25,878 bases of DNA from an uncultured Blautia sp. GTDB lineage: Bacteria; Bacillota; Clostridia; Lachnospirales; Lachnospiraceae. This document shows positions 1 to 7,451 of the stretch, one piece after another; the first letter of the stretch is position 1, and every line of letters starts with the position of its first letter. The notes below the pieces were generated by a model. That model did not search any database and had not been told where the DNA came from. It saw only the letters and a program-made list of their open reading frames with translations. The position numbers were made by a program, and so were the translations under genes. The DNA is taken from assembly GCA_900553515.1 (NCBI GenBank), contig USDN01000037.1, positions 1-25,878 of the forward strand, in the 5' to 3' direction.

Positions 1-3
1 TTT

Positions 4-21
4 CCCCTCAAGATTGAGGGG
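4..21. repeat. Short inverted repeat (hairpin) at the window edge
   Basis: CCCCTCA (4-10) and TGAGGGG (15-21) form a perfect 7-bp stem around a 4-nt loop. No T-run follows directly. It may belong to the 3' end of an upstream transcript that lies outside the window; its role cannot be decided from here. Confidence 0.4.
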
Positions 22-32
22 TAGGGGAGTTG

Positions 33-53
33 AGATGCCGTAGGCATTTTTTT
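33..53 (+). terminator. Possible rho-independent terminator of an upstream gene
   Basis: ATGCC (35-39) pairs with GGCAT (43-47) around a GTA loop. The stem can be extended by a G-T wobble and an A-T pair, and a run of seven T (47-53) follows. The stem is short, so this is a weak call. It would end the transcript of whatever gene lies left of the window and separate it from the oxidoreductase unit starting at 97. Confidence 0.4.
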
Positions 54-96
54 ATGCAATAGGAAAGTAATACATTTTACGAAAAGGAGAGAGGAC

Positions 97-1536
97 ATGA
101 TGTATGACGTAGTGATTATTGGCGCAGGTGTGACGGGTACTGCCTGTGCAAGAGAATTATCCAGATATCAGGCGAAAATATGTGTGCTGGAAAAGGAGGA
201 GGATCTTTGCAGCGGAACTTCCAAGGCAAACAGTGCTATTGTCCATGCCGGTTATGATGCAAGAGAAGGTTCTCTGAAAGCAAAGCTCAATGTAAGAGGC
301 AATGAAATGATGGAAAAGCTGGCACAGGAACTGGACTTTCCATTTAAGAGAAACGGATCTCTGGTGATCTGTCTTCATGAGGAAGATTTTCCCAGACTGA
401 AGATTCTTTATGAAAGAGGGATCAAAAACGGGGTCAGAGATCTCAGAATTCTTGACCGGGAACAGGTAAAGGAGATGGAGTCGAATATCTCAGATCAGGT
501 ATATGCGGCGCTGTATGCGCCCACGGCAGGCATTGTATGTCCTTTTGGCATGAATATAGCTTTTGGAGAAAATGCGGCGGTCAATGGAGTGGAATTTTAT
601 TTTGACACGGAAGTAAATGGAATCAGCAGGATGGAGGAAGGTTGGGAAGTCTCCACCTCCAGAGGGAGCTTTCAGGGAAAGTGGATCATTAATGGAGCCG
701 GTGTTTATGCAGACAGGATCCATAACATGGTCAGTGGGAAAAAATTACATATTACAGCCAGACGGGGAGAATACTGCCTTCTGGATCACAGCGCAGGGGA
801 ACATGTTTCTCATACTGTTTTTGCTCTTCCGGGAAAATATGGAAAAGGAATTCTTGTGGCACCTACCGTACATGGAAACCTGCTCCTGGGGCCTACGGCC
901 ATAGATACAGAGGATAAGGAGGGTACCTGTACCACCAGAGAGGGTCTGGATCAGGTTCTGGAAAAAGCTGGAATGAATGTAAAAAATCTTCCCATGCGCC
1001 AGGTGATTACATCTTTTGCAGGACTGCGTGCCCATGAGGACGGAGATGATTTTATTATAGAAGAACCGGAGGATGCACCGGGATTTCTGGACTGTGCCGG
1101 GATTGAATCACCGGGACTGACGGCAGCCCCTGCTATCGGAGAAATGGCAGCAGGAATCCTGAAAGAAAAAATGGAGTTGAAAGAAAAAGCAGATTTTATT
1201 TCTGAAAGAAAGGGGATCCTTGATCCAAAAACTCTTGATAAAGAAGCATATCGGCAGCTGATAAAAGAACAGCCTGCTTATGGGAACATTATCTGCCGCT
1301 GCGAAAAGATCACAGAAGGAGAGATTCTGGATGCCATTCATCGCCCGCTGGGAGCCAGATCTCTGGATGGGATCAAACGAAGGACAAGAGCCGGCATGGG
1401 AAGATGCCAGTCCGGTTTCTGTGCACCCAGGACCATGGAGATCCTTGCCAGAGAACTTGGTACAGATATGTCGCAGATCACCAAGTCAGGGGGGAATTCC
1501 AGGATTATTGCAGGTATGAATAAGGATTCATTATGA
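97..1536 (+). CDS. GlpA-like FAD-dependent dehydrogenase with C-terminal [2Fe-2S] domain (probable glycerol-3-phosphate dehydrogenase)
   Basis: The protein has 479 residues. An N-terminal FAD-binding motif GAGVTG (residues 9-14) opens a DAO-type oxidoreductase domain, which includes a SKANSAIVHAGYDA segment typical of the Firmicute/Thermotoga GlpA-like group. A C-terminal BFD-like [2Fe-2S] domain carries C400-x-C402 and C437-x4-C442, the ligand spacing of anaerobic GlpA. Family knowledge suggests oxidation of sn-glycerol 3-phosphate to dihydroxyacetone phosphate, passing electrons to the partner oxidoreductase. It is shorter than E. coli GlpA (about 540 residues). The start has an AAAAGGAGAGAGG ribosome site; a second ATG at 100 is equally possible. 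It is the first of three co-directional genes, with 18 bases to the next. No glpK or glpF is visible, so the substrate is inferred. A 2-hydroxyacid oxidase of the LhgO type is the main alternative. Confidence 0.8.
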   Translation: MMYDVVIIGAGVTGTACARELSRYQAKICVLEKEEDLCSGTSKANSAIVHAGYDAREGSLKAKLNVRGNEMMEKLAQELDFPFKRNGSLVICLHEEDFPRLKILYERGIKNGVRDLRILDREQVKEMESNISDQVYAALYAPTAGIVCPFGMNIAFGENAAVNGVEFYFDTEVNGISRMEEGWEVSTSRGSFQGKWIINGAGVYADRIHNMVSGKKLHITARRGEYCLLDHSAGEHVSHTVFALPGKYGKGILVAPTVHGNLLLGPTAIDTEDKEGTCTTREGLDQVLEKAGMNVKNLPMRQVITSFAGLRAHEDGDDFIIEEPEDAPGFLDCAGIESPGLTAAPAIGEMAAGILKEKMELKEKADFISERKGILDPKTLDKEAYRQLIKEQPAYGNIICRCEKITEGEILDAIHRPLGARSLDGIKRRTRAGMGRCQSGFCAPRTMEILARELGTDMSQITKSGGNSRIIAGMNKDSL

Positions 1537-1554
1537 GATACAGGAGGAAGGATT

Positions 1555-2850
1555 ATGGAAAACTATGAGATTGTAATTATCGGAGGAGGCCCTGCAGGGC
1601 TGGCGGCAGCCATAGCCGCAAAGAAAAACGGAATGGAAAAGGTCCTGATCCTGGAAAGAGACCGGGAACTGGGAGGAATCCTGAATCAGTGTATCCATAA
1701 TGGTTTTGGTCTTCATACCTTTAAAGAGGAACTTACCGGACCGGAATATGCAGAAAGATTTATCCGTCTGGCACAGGAAGCAGAGGTGGAGTACCGACTG
1801 AACACTATGGTTATGGATATCAGCCCGGATAAAAAGATCACTGCTCTGAACAGAGAAGATGGACTTCTGGAGATTCAGGCAGAGGCAGTGATCCTTGCCA
1901 TGGGATGCAGAGAACGGTCAAGGGGAGCGCTGAATATACCCGGATACCGTCCGGCCGGAATTTTTTCTGCAGGTACTGCCCAGAGGCTTGCAAATATGGA
2001 AGGCTATCTCCCGGGACGTGAGGTAGTGATTCTGGGATCCGGGGATATTGGGCTTATCATGGCAAGGAGAATGACGCTGGAGGGTGCAAAGGTTAAGGTT
2101 GTAGCAGAACTGATGCCTTATTCCGGAGGACTGAAAAGAAACATTGTCCAGTGTCTGGACGATTTTGGTATCCCGCTGAAGCTCAGTCATACCGTAGTAG
2201 ATATTAAAGGAAAAGAACGGGTAGAAGGAGTAACCCTTGCCAGGGTAGATGAAAAAGGGAGACCCATACCGGGAACAGAAGAGGAATACACCTGCGACAC
2301 TCTGCTGCTTTCTGTGGGACTGATCCCGGAAAATGAGCTTTCCAGAGAGATGGGAGTGGAACTGAATCCTGTCACTTCCGGTCCGCAGGTCAGTGAAAGC
2401 CTGGAAACGAGTGTAGACGGAGTATTTGCCTGCGGGAATGTACTTCATGTTCATGATCTGGTGGATTTTGTATCAGAGGAGGCAGGGGCGGCAGGAAGAC
2501 ATGCGGCGGAATACATCAGGGAAAAAAGAAAAGACCAGGAGGAAGGTGAAAGAACGGAGGCTTCCTCTGTACAGGAGCAGGTACCTGTTCTGACCGGAGA
2601 GGGCGTCCGCTATACAGTTCCGTCTTTTATCCGGCCGGAGCATATGGAAGACAGCCTGAAGGTGCGGTTCCGTGTGGGCAAAGTATATCGAAACTGCTAT
2701 GTCAATGTACGGTTTGATGAGAAACGGGTGATCCATAAAAAACGCCTTTATGCAGCTCCTGGCGAAATGGAAGAGCTTACCCTGAAAAAGGAACAGCTCA
2801 CCGAATTCCCACAGCTGAAAAAGATCACCATAAGCATGGAGGAGGCATAA
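1555..2850 (+). CDS. FAD/NAD(P)-dependent oxidoreductase, partner of the GlpA-like dehydrogenase
   Basis: The protein has 431 residues. The pyridine nucleotide-disulphide oxidoreductase fold is shown by the N-terminal FAD motif GGGPAG (residues 10-15), a second dinucleotide motif GSGDIG (161-166) that should bind NAD(P)H, and the C-terminal FAD-closing motif around FACGN (C293). No redox-active CxxC of the thioredoxin-reductase type is seen. A segment CIHNGFGLHTFKEELTG near residue 45 is characteristic of the proteins paired with GlpA-like dehydrogenases. The C-terminal tail of about 110 residues extends beyond the core. It probably transfers electrons between the upstream flavo-iron-sulphur dehydrogenase and NAD(P) (inference). 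AGGAGG precedes the start, and the stop is only 2 bases from the next start, indicating one transcript. Confidence 0.8.
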   Translation: MENYEIVIIGGGPAGLAAAIAAKKNGMEKVLILERDRELGGILNQCIHNGFGLHTFKEELTGPEYAERFIRLAQEAEVEYRLNTMVMDISPDKKITALNREDGLLEIQAEAVILAMGCRERSRGALNIPGYRPAGIFSAGTAQRLANMEGYLPGREVVILGSGDIGLIMARRMTLEGAKVKVVAELMPYSGGLKRNIVQCLDDFGIPLKLSHTVVDIKGKERVEGVTLARVDEKGRPIPGTEEEYTCDTLLLSVGLIPENELSREMGVELNPVTSGPQVSESLETSVDGVFACGNVLHVHDLVDFVSEEAGAAGRHAAEYIREKRKDQEEGERTEASSVQEQVPVLTGEGVRYTVPSFIRPEHMEDSLKVRFRVGKVYRNCYVNVRFDEKRVIHKKRLYAAPGEMEELTLKKEQLTEFPQLKKITISMEEA

Positions 2851-2852
2851 GC

Positions 2853-3218
2853 ATGGAAAAAAAACATCTGACCTGTATCGGGTGCCCGATGGGATGCACC
2901 CTGACCGTAAGTCTTGACGAAAAGGAAGTAATTTCCGTGGAAGGGAATACCTGCAAAAAGGGAAAGATCTATGGGGAACAGGAGGTTATATCTCCGGTAA
3001 GAACCGTAACAACAACTGTTTCAGTAGAAGGAGGAAAGCTTCCTGTGGTTTCTGTAAAAACAAGAACAGATATCCCGAAAGAAAAGATATTTGACTGTGT
3101 CAGGGCACTGAAAGGAATCCGGGTTTTGGCTCCTGTCCGTATGGGACAGACCATCCTTTGCAACGTGGCGGAAACGGGGGTGGATATCATTGCCACAAAG
3201 GCTGTAGAAGTCCGGTGA
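2853..3218 (+). CDS. DUF1667 four-cysteine protein of the GlpA-like cluster
   Basis: The protein has 121 residues. The N-terminus carries C8-x2-C11-x3-C15 and then C34, a spacing like that of the [4Fe-4S]-binding start of molybdopterin oxidoreductases, so it may hold an iron-sulphur cluster (inference). It matches the DUF1667 family, regularly found as the third gene after a GlpA-like dehydrogenase and an NAD(P)/FAD oxidoreductase. No enzymatic function is established. There is no signal peptide or membrane segment. It is translationally coupled: GGAGGAGG (2838-2845) lies inside the previous gene and the start is 2 bases after its stop. No clear terminator follows, so read-through into the hem operon is possible. 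An electron-transfer subunit is the most likely role. Confidence 0.8.
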   Translation: MEKKHLTCIGCPMGCTLTVSLDEKEVISVEGNTCKKGKIYGEQEVISPVRTVTTTVSVEGGKLPVVSVKTRTDIPKEKIFDCVRALKGIRVLAPVRMGQTILCNVAETGVDIIATKAVEVR

Positions 3219-3243
3219 TTTTTTGGAAAAAAGTCTGTCAGCA

Positions 3244-3272
3244 TTGACATTGTGCGTTGTAATGTTTATCAT
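3244..3272 (+). promoter_or_regulatory. Sigma-A type promoter of the hemA operon
   Basis: TTGACA (3244-3249), a 17-base spacer, then TATCAT (3267-3272): a perfect -35 and a 5/6 -10 with ideal spacing. Transcription should start near 3279. An ATG at 3278 in frame with hemA is at the expected transcription start and has no ribosome site, so it is not the translation start. Confidence 0.75.
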
Positions 3273-3288
3273 AAGGAATGGTAGAGTT

Positions 3289-3339
3289 GGTGTACAGGAG
3301 ACGTGTTTCTCACTGTACACCGACGCTATGTTTTGTACA
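3289..3339 (+). promoter_or_regulatory. hemA leader: inverted repeat with three TGTACA sites, candidate operator or RNA switch
   Basis: GGTGTACAG (3289-3297) and CTGTACACC (3313-3321) form a perfect 9-bp inverted repeat. GAGA (3298-3301) and TCTC (3308-3311) extend the stem to 13 bp with one bulged A at 3312. A third TGTACA sits at 3334-3339, directly against the ribosome binding site AGGAG (3341-3345). The element lies between the predicted transcription start and the hemA start codon. It could be a repressor operator placed just downstream of the promoter, or an RNA hairpin controlling translation. No T-run follows, so it is not a simple terminator. Confidence 0.6.
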
Positions 3340-3352
3340 AAGGAGAAGCATT

Positions 3353-4582
3353 ATGACGATTTCCATGATTGGAATAGACCACGGCCGTGCGCCGGTTGAC
3401 ATACGGGCATTATTTGCCTTTACAAAAAAGAATGCAGGGGAAGCAATGGAGCTGCTGAAAGAAAAAGCAGGGATCCATGGCTGTGTGATCCTTTCCACCT
3501 GCAACCGCCTGGAAATCTGGGCGAGTCATGAAGAGGAAAAGGAGCTTTCCCTGTATCAGTGCCTTTGTGAACTGAAGGGCATTGAGGATAGTTCCTATGA
3601 AGATTATTTTATTACAAGAAAGGACAGGGAGGCGGTCAGCCATCTGTTTCATCTGGCAGGCGGGCTGAAATCCCAGATCCTGGGGGAAGACCAGATCCTT
3701 ACCCAGATTAAGGATGCCCTGAATTTCGCCAGAGAACATTTTGCCTCGGACAGTGTGTTGGAGGTTCTTTTTCGTATGGCTGCAACCGTTGGAAAAAAGA
3801 TTAAGACAGAAGCCCCGCTTGCCCATGGAAATCCTTCCGTGATCCATCAGGCTTTAAGCTCACTGAAAGAGCAAGGCTATGAAGCAAAAGGAAAGACCTG
3901 CATGGTTATCGGAAACGGAGAGATGGGCAAGGTGGCAGCACAAACGCTTCGTGAAAACGGAGGTGATGTGACTGTGACTGTACGTCAGTACAGAAGCGGT
4001 ATTGTAGAAATCCCGGCAGGCTGCAAAAGAATCCATTACGGAGAACGTATGGAGTACCTTCCTCAGTGTGATCTTGTGGTCAGTGCAACGGCAAGTCCGA
4101 ATTTTACTTTGAGGGCGGAAGATTTTGCCCGGCTGACACTGGAGCGGCCGCTGATCCTTCTGGATCTGGCAGTACCCAGGGATATTGATCCCTCGCTTTC
4201 AGAGGTTGAGGGGATCACACTTTATGACATGGACAGCTTTCATTCAGCCGGAGTTTCTCCGGAGCAGAAGGAAAGCATCGAAAAGGCAGACAGAATCGTC
4301 CAGGAACAGCTGGAGGAATTTTACCAGTGGCTGGAGGGAAGGGATGTGATCCCGAGAATACAGGAAATTCGGGATGACGCAGTGGAGGATCTGAACCTCC
4401 GCATTGAAAAAATACTGAAAAAAACGCCAATGGAACAGGAAGACAGGCAAAAACTTCTTGAAGCAGTAGATACAGCTGCCGGCAAGGTGGTAAATAAACT
4501 GATCTTCGGGCTGAGAGACTGCCTGAATCAGGAAACCTTCCTGGAATGTGTGGCAGGATTGGAGAAACTCTATGAAGAATAA
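3353..4582 (+). CDS. hemA: Glutamyl-tRNA reductase
   Basis: The protein has 409 residues (E. coli 418). It reduces glutamyl-tRNA(Glu) with NADPH to glutamate-1-semialdehyde, the first committed step of the C5 tetrapyrrole pathway in the cytoplasm. The N-terminal catalytic domain holds STCNRLEIW with the nucleophile C50. The segment SQILGEDQILTQIK follows, then a NADPH-binding GNGEMG motif and AVPRDIDP, then a C-terminal helical dimerisation region. The start at 3353 is chosen because AGGAG lies 7 bases upstream and the family N-terminus begins there; an in-frame ATG at 3278 would add 25 unrelated residues. It heads the operon downstream of a strong promoter and an inverted-repeat leader, so it is the likely control point. 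The stop overlaps the next gene by 11 bases. Confidence 0.96.
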   Translation: MTISMIGIDHGRAPVDIRALFAFTKKNAGEAMELLKEKAGIHGCVILSTCNRLEIWASHEEEKELSLYQCLCELKGIEDSSYEDYFITRKDREAVSHLFHLAGGLKSQILGEDQILTQIKDALNFAREHFASDSVLEVLFRMAATVGKKIKTEAPLAHGNPSVIHQALSSLKEQGYEAKGKTCMVIGNGEMGKVAAQTLRENGGDVTVTVRQYRSGIVEIPAGCKRIHYGERMEYLPQCDLVVSATASPNFTLRAEDFARLTLERPLILLDLAVPRDIDPSLSEVEGITLYDMDSFHSAGVSPEQKESIEKADRIVQEQLEEFYQWLEGRDVIPRIQEIRDDAVEDLNLRIEKILKKTPMEQEDRQKLLEAVDTAAGKVVNKLIFGLRDCLNQETFLECVAGLEKLYEE

Positions 4583-5051
4583 ACGGTATTTTCCCATGTT
4601 TGTGGATCTTTCAGATAAAAAGATCGTAGTGGTAGGCGGCGGAAATATTGCCACACGAAGAGTAAAAACCTTACTTCAGTTTACAAGAAACGTAACTGCC
4701 ATTGCTCCGAAATGTACGGCAGAACTTCAGGAGCTGGGAAAGACAGGATATATGAATCTGATCACCCGGGCGGTAAAGAGAACAGATTTTCAGATGGCAT
4801 ATATGGTTATCGCGGCTACGAATGACTGGAAATTAAATGACGAGATCTATCGCGTCTGTAAGGAAGAAGGCATTTATGTAAACATTGCAGACGATAAAAA
4901 TAAATGTGACTTTTATTTCCCGGGAATTTATATGAAGGATGAGCTGGTGGTGGGCGTGACAGCCAGCGGTCTGGATCATAAACGGGCAAAAAAAGTCCGG
5001 GTTGCTATTCAGGAGGCTATGGAGGAAAGTGCAGAAAATGACGAAGAATAA
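4572..5051 (+). CDS. Precorrin-2 dehydrogenase (siroheme synthase N-terminal domain family)
   Basis: The protein has 159 residues. It should oxidise precorrin-2 to sirohydrochlorin with NAD+. The Rossmann motif GGGNIATRR starts near residue 22. A NIADDKNKCDFYFPG segment (from residue 104) holds the conserved acidic region of the CysG/Met8 dehydrogenase family. It is a stand-alone short form without the methyltransferase half of CysG and with little beyond the dehydrogenase domain, so metal insertion may rely on this small protein or on a chelatase elsewhere. ATG 4572 is chosen because MKNKRYFPMFVDL is the usual family start; an upstream ATG at 4548 lies deep inside hemA. It overlaps hemA by 11 bases and hemC by 14. 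Presence of this gene ties the operon to siroheme or cobalamin. Confidence 0.9.
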   Translation: MKNKRYFPMFVDLSDKKIVVVGGGNIATRRVKTLLQFTRNVTAIAPKCTAELQELGKTGYMNLITRAVKRTDFQMAYMVIAATNDWKLNDEIYRVCKEEGIYVNIADDKNKCDFYFPGIYMKDELVVGVTASGLDHKRAKKVRVAIQEAMEESAENDEE

Positions 5052-5940
5052 GATCATCATCGGAAGCAGAGAAAGCAAGCTTGCTGTTCTGCAGAGTGAA
5101 ATGGTACAGAGCTTTCTTAATGAGAAACACCCGGAAATACATACAGAGATCCTGACAATGAAAACAACCGGAGATAAGATCCTTGACAGGACACTGGATA
5201 AAGTCGGGGGAAAAGGACTTTTTGTAAAGGAACTGGATCTTGCCCTTATGGAAAAAAGATCCGATCTTTCTGTTCACAGCCTCAAGGATATGCCGATGGA
5301 GGTCCCGGAAGAACTTCCGCTTCTGGCTTTTTCCAAAAGAGAAGACCCCAGGGATGTTCTGGTACTTCCGGAAGGAACAGAAGAGTTAGATAAAACAAAG
5401 CCTCTGGGCTGCTCCAGCCTTCGGAGAACCCTGCAGCTGAAAAAGCTCTATCCGGATATGGAGGTGAGAAGCATCCGCGGAAACCTTCAGACAAGGCTTC
5501 GGAAGCTGGATGCCGGAGAGTATTCCGGGCTGATCCTTGCCGCGGCGGGATTGAAGCGTCTGGGACTGGAAGACCGGATCCACCGGTACTTTACAGCAGA
5601 TGAGATTCTCCCGGCAGCAGGTCAGGGAATTCTGGCTGTTCAGGGAAGAAAAGGGGAGGATTATTCCTGTCTGGAGGGATACTGTGATAAAGAAGCATGG
5701 ATCTGCGGTACTGCAGAACGGGCTTATGTCCGGTATCTGGACGGCGGATGTTCTTCTCCTGTGGCTGCCTACGGTGAAATCCGTGAAGGCAAGCTTCTGC
5801 TTCGGGGACTGTACTACCGGGAAGCAGACGGAAGCTATATAAAAGGAGAGGCAGAGGGCGAGCTTACCCAGGCAGAAGAGCTGGGAACGGAGCTGGCAAA
5901 ACGTCTGAAAGAATCCATGGAAAAAGGAGAGACAGCATGA
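5038..5940 (+). CDS. hemC: Porphobilinogen deaminase (hydroxymethylbilane synthase)
   Basis: The protein has 300 residues (typical about 310). It joins four porphobilinogen molecules into hydroxymethylbilane, using a covalently held dipyrromethane cofactor. That cofactor attaches to the cysteine of GGCSSPVAAYG, C238 here. Other family landmarks are IIIGSRESKLAVLQ at the N-terminus, KGLFVKELDLALM, SVHSLKDMP with the catalytic aspartate, SSLRRTLQLKKLYPD, and RGNLQTRLRKLD. The start at 5038 has GGAGG at 5021-5025 and gives the normal family N-terminus; an ATG at 5002 would add 12 residues inside the preceding gene. It overlaps the preceding gene by 14 bases and shares ATGA with the next, so translation is probably coupled. 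Confidence 0.96.
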   Translation: MTKNKIIIGSRESKLAVLQSEMVQSFLNEKHPEIHTEILTMKTTGDKILDRTLDKVGGKGLFVKELDLALMEKRSDLSVHSLKDMPMEVPEELPLLAFSKREDPRDVLVLPEGTEELDKTKPLGCSSLRRTLQLKKLYPDMEVRSIRGNLQTRLRKLDAGEYSGLILAAAGLKRLGLEDRIHRYFTADEILPAAGQGILAVQGRKGEDYSCLEGYCDKEAWICGTAERAYVRYLDGGCSSPVAAYGEIREGKLLLRGLYYREADGSYIKGEAEGELTQAEELGTELAKRLKESMEKGETA

Positions 5941-7451
5941 GTGTTGGAAAGGTTTGGCTGGTAGGTGCAGGTCCGGGAGATGCCGGACTTTTTACACTGA
6001 AAGGTCTTGAGGTTTTGAATCAGGCAGAGGTAGTGGTCTATGACAGTCTGGTTGGGCAGGGAGTTCTGACAAAGATTCCGGATTCTGCCCGTCTGATCTA
6101 TGTAGGCAAGCGTGCGGATAAGCATACGCTTCCACAGGAGGAGATCAATCAGGTGCTTCTCCGGGAAGCGCAGAAGGGATACCGGGTGGTGCGTCTGAAA
6201 GGAGGGGATCCTTTCCTTTTCGGAAGAGGCGGCGAGGAGCTGGAACTTCTGACAGAGCATGGAATTCCTTATGAGGTAGTTCCGGGTGTGACTTCCTCCC
6301 TTGCAGTTCCGGCATATAATGGAATTCCGGTGACACATCGGGATTTCTGCTCTTCTCTTCACATTATTACCGGACACAGAAGAGCCGGAAAAGAGTATGA
6401 TATTAATTTCCGCGCGCTGGCAGAAACCAGAGGAACACTTGTATTTCTTATGGGAGTAGCTGCCCTTCACGACATTTGTCAGGGTCTTCTGAACGCAGGA
6501 ATGGATCCGCAGATGCCGGCAGCCATTCTCCAGAAGGGGACCACGGCAGGGCAGAAAAAGATCGTTGCCACAGTAAGTACGCTGGAGGACGAAGTAAAGC
6601 GTCAGGGAATTGAAACACCGGCGATCATTGTGGTTGGAAAGGTATGCGCCCTGGCAGATGATTTTGGCTGGTATGAAAGACTTCCCCTTATGGGCTGGAA
6701 GGTGCTGGTTACAAGACCGAAAAACAGAAGCTCCCGTACTACAGAACTTCTCAGGGAAAAAGGGGCAGAGGTTCTGGAACTTCCTTCTATCCGTACTGTG
6801 GCGCTGGAAGATCAGAGCAGACTTTATCAGGCACTGGATGAGATACGGAAATATCAGTGGGCGGTGTTTACCAGTCCTACCGGAGCGGAGATCTTTTTTG
6901 AAGAGATGAAAAAACACCACACAGATATCCGCAGTCTTTTTGGACTGAAGCTTGCAGCTATCGGACAGGGTACCCGGAAGGTTCTGGAGGACAGAGGGCT
7001 CCTGGTAGACTTAATGCCGGAGGTTTATGACGGGGATTCCCTTGGAGAAACTCTGGCGGCACAGCTTCAGGGAGGGGAACACATCCTTCTTCCAAGAGCG
7101 CAGAAGGGAAATGAAAACCTGGTAAAACTTATGGAAAATGCAGGTGGTATCGTAGACGATATCCCTACCTACGAGACTGTTTATGAAAGCAGCCAGATTA
7201 TTGATATTCAGAAAGAAATTGAAAAAAAACAGATCGACTGTGTAGTATTTACCAGTGCGTCTACGGTAAAGGGCTTCGCAGAAAGCGTGGGAAGCGACGA
7301 TTATGCCGGACTTACCGCAGCCTGCATCGGAAAGCAGACAAAGGCGGCGGCAGACGCCTTTGGCATGGAGACATATATGGCCGAAAAGGCCACCATTGAG
7401 GAGTTGATCCGACTGGTGGAAGAAATAAAAGAGAAAAAGGAAAGAGAGTGA
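5937..7451 (+). CDS. cobA: Fused uroporphyrinogen-III C-methyltransferase and uroporphyrinogen-III synthase
   Basis: The protein has 504 residues. Residues 1 to about 245 are a SAM-dependent SUMT domain: VGAGPGDAG (9-17), VVYDSLVG, VRLKGGDPFLFGRGGEE, PGVTSSLAVPAYNGIPVTHR and PAAILQKGTTAGQ. It makes precorrin-2 from uroporphyrinogen III. Residues from about 252 are a HemD domain: VLVTRPKN, FTSPTGAEIFF, AAIGQGTRKVL, LLPRAQKGNE, IPTYETVYES and VVFTSASTVKGF. It cyclises hydroxymethylbilane to uroporphyrinogen III. The fusion, common in Clostridia, hands the product from one domain to the other and directs flux to corrinoid/siroheme. The start overlaps the hemC stop by 4 bases (ATGA), with AAGGAGA upstream. 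The symbol names only the first half; the second half is hemD. Confidence 0.94.
   Translation: MSVGKVWLVGAGPGDAGLFTLKGLEVLNQAEVVVYDSLVGQGVLTKIPDSARLIYVGKRADKHTLPQEEINQVLLREAQKGYRVVRLKGGDPFLFGRGGEELELLTEHGIPYEVVPGVTSSLAVPAYNGIPVTHRDFCSSLHIITGHRRAGKEYDINFRALAETRGTLVFLMGVAALHDICQGLLNAGMDPQMPAAILQKGTTAGQKKIVATVSTLEDEVKRQGIETPAIIVVGKVCALADDFGWYERLPLMGWKVLVTRPKNRSSRTTELLREKGAEVLELPSIRTVALEDQSRLYQALDEIRKYQWAVFTSPTGAEIFFEEMKKHHTDIRSLFGLKLAAIGQGTRKVLEDRGLLVDLMPEVYDGDSLGETLAAQLQGGEHILLPRAQKGNENLVKLMENAGGIVDDIPTYETVYESSQIIDIQKEIEKKQIDCVVFTSASTVKGFAESVGSDDYAGLTAACIGKQTKAAADAFGMETYMAEKATIEELIRLVEEIKEKKERE

Noticed and set aside
3219..3240. Terminator after the DUF1667 gene
   Set aside because: Only a T6/A6 palindrome with a two-base loop is present; it has no GC stem.
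3219..3352. Cobalamin riboswitch before hemA
   Set aside because: The transcribed leader is about 75 bases, too short, and no B12-box sequence is seen.
5835..6920. A 361-codon minus-strand open frame opposite cobA/hemD
   Set aside because: It lies entirely against strongly conserved hem genes and shows no motif. It is a by-product of codon bias.
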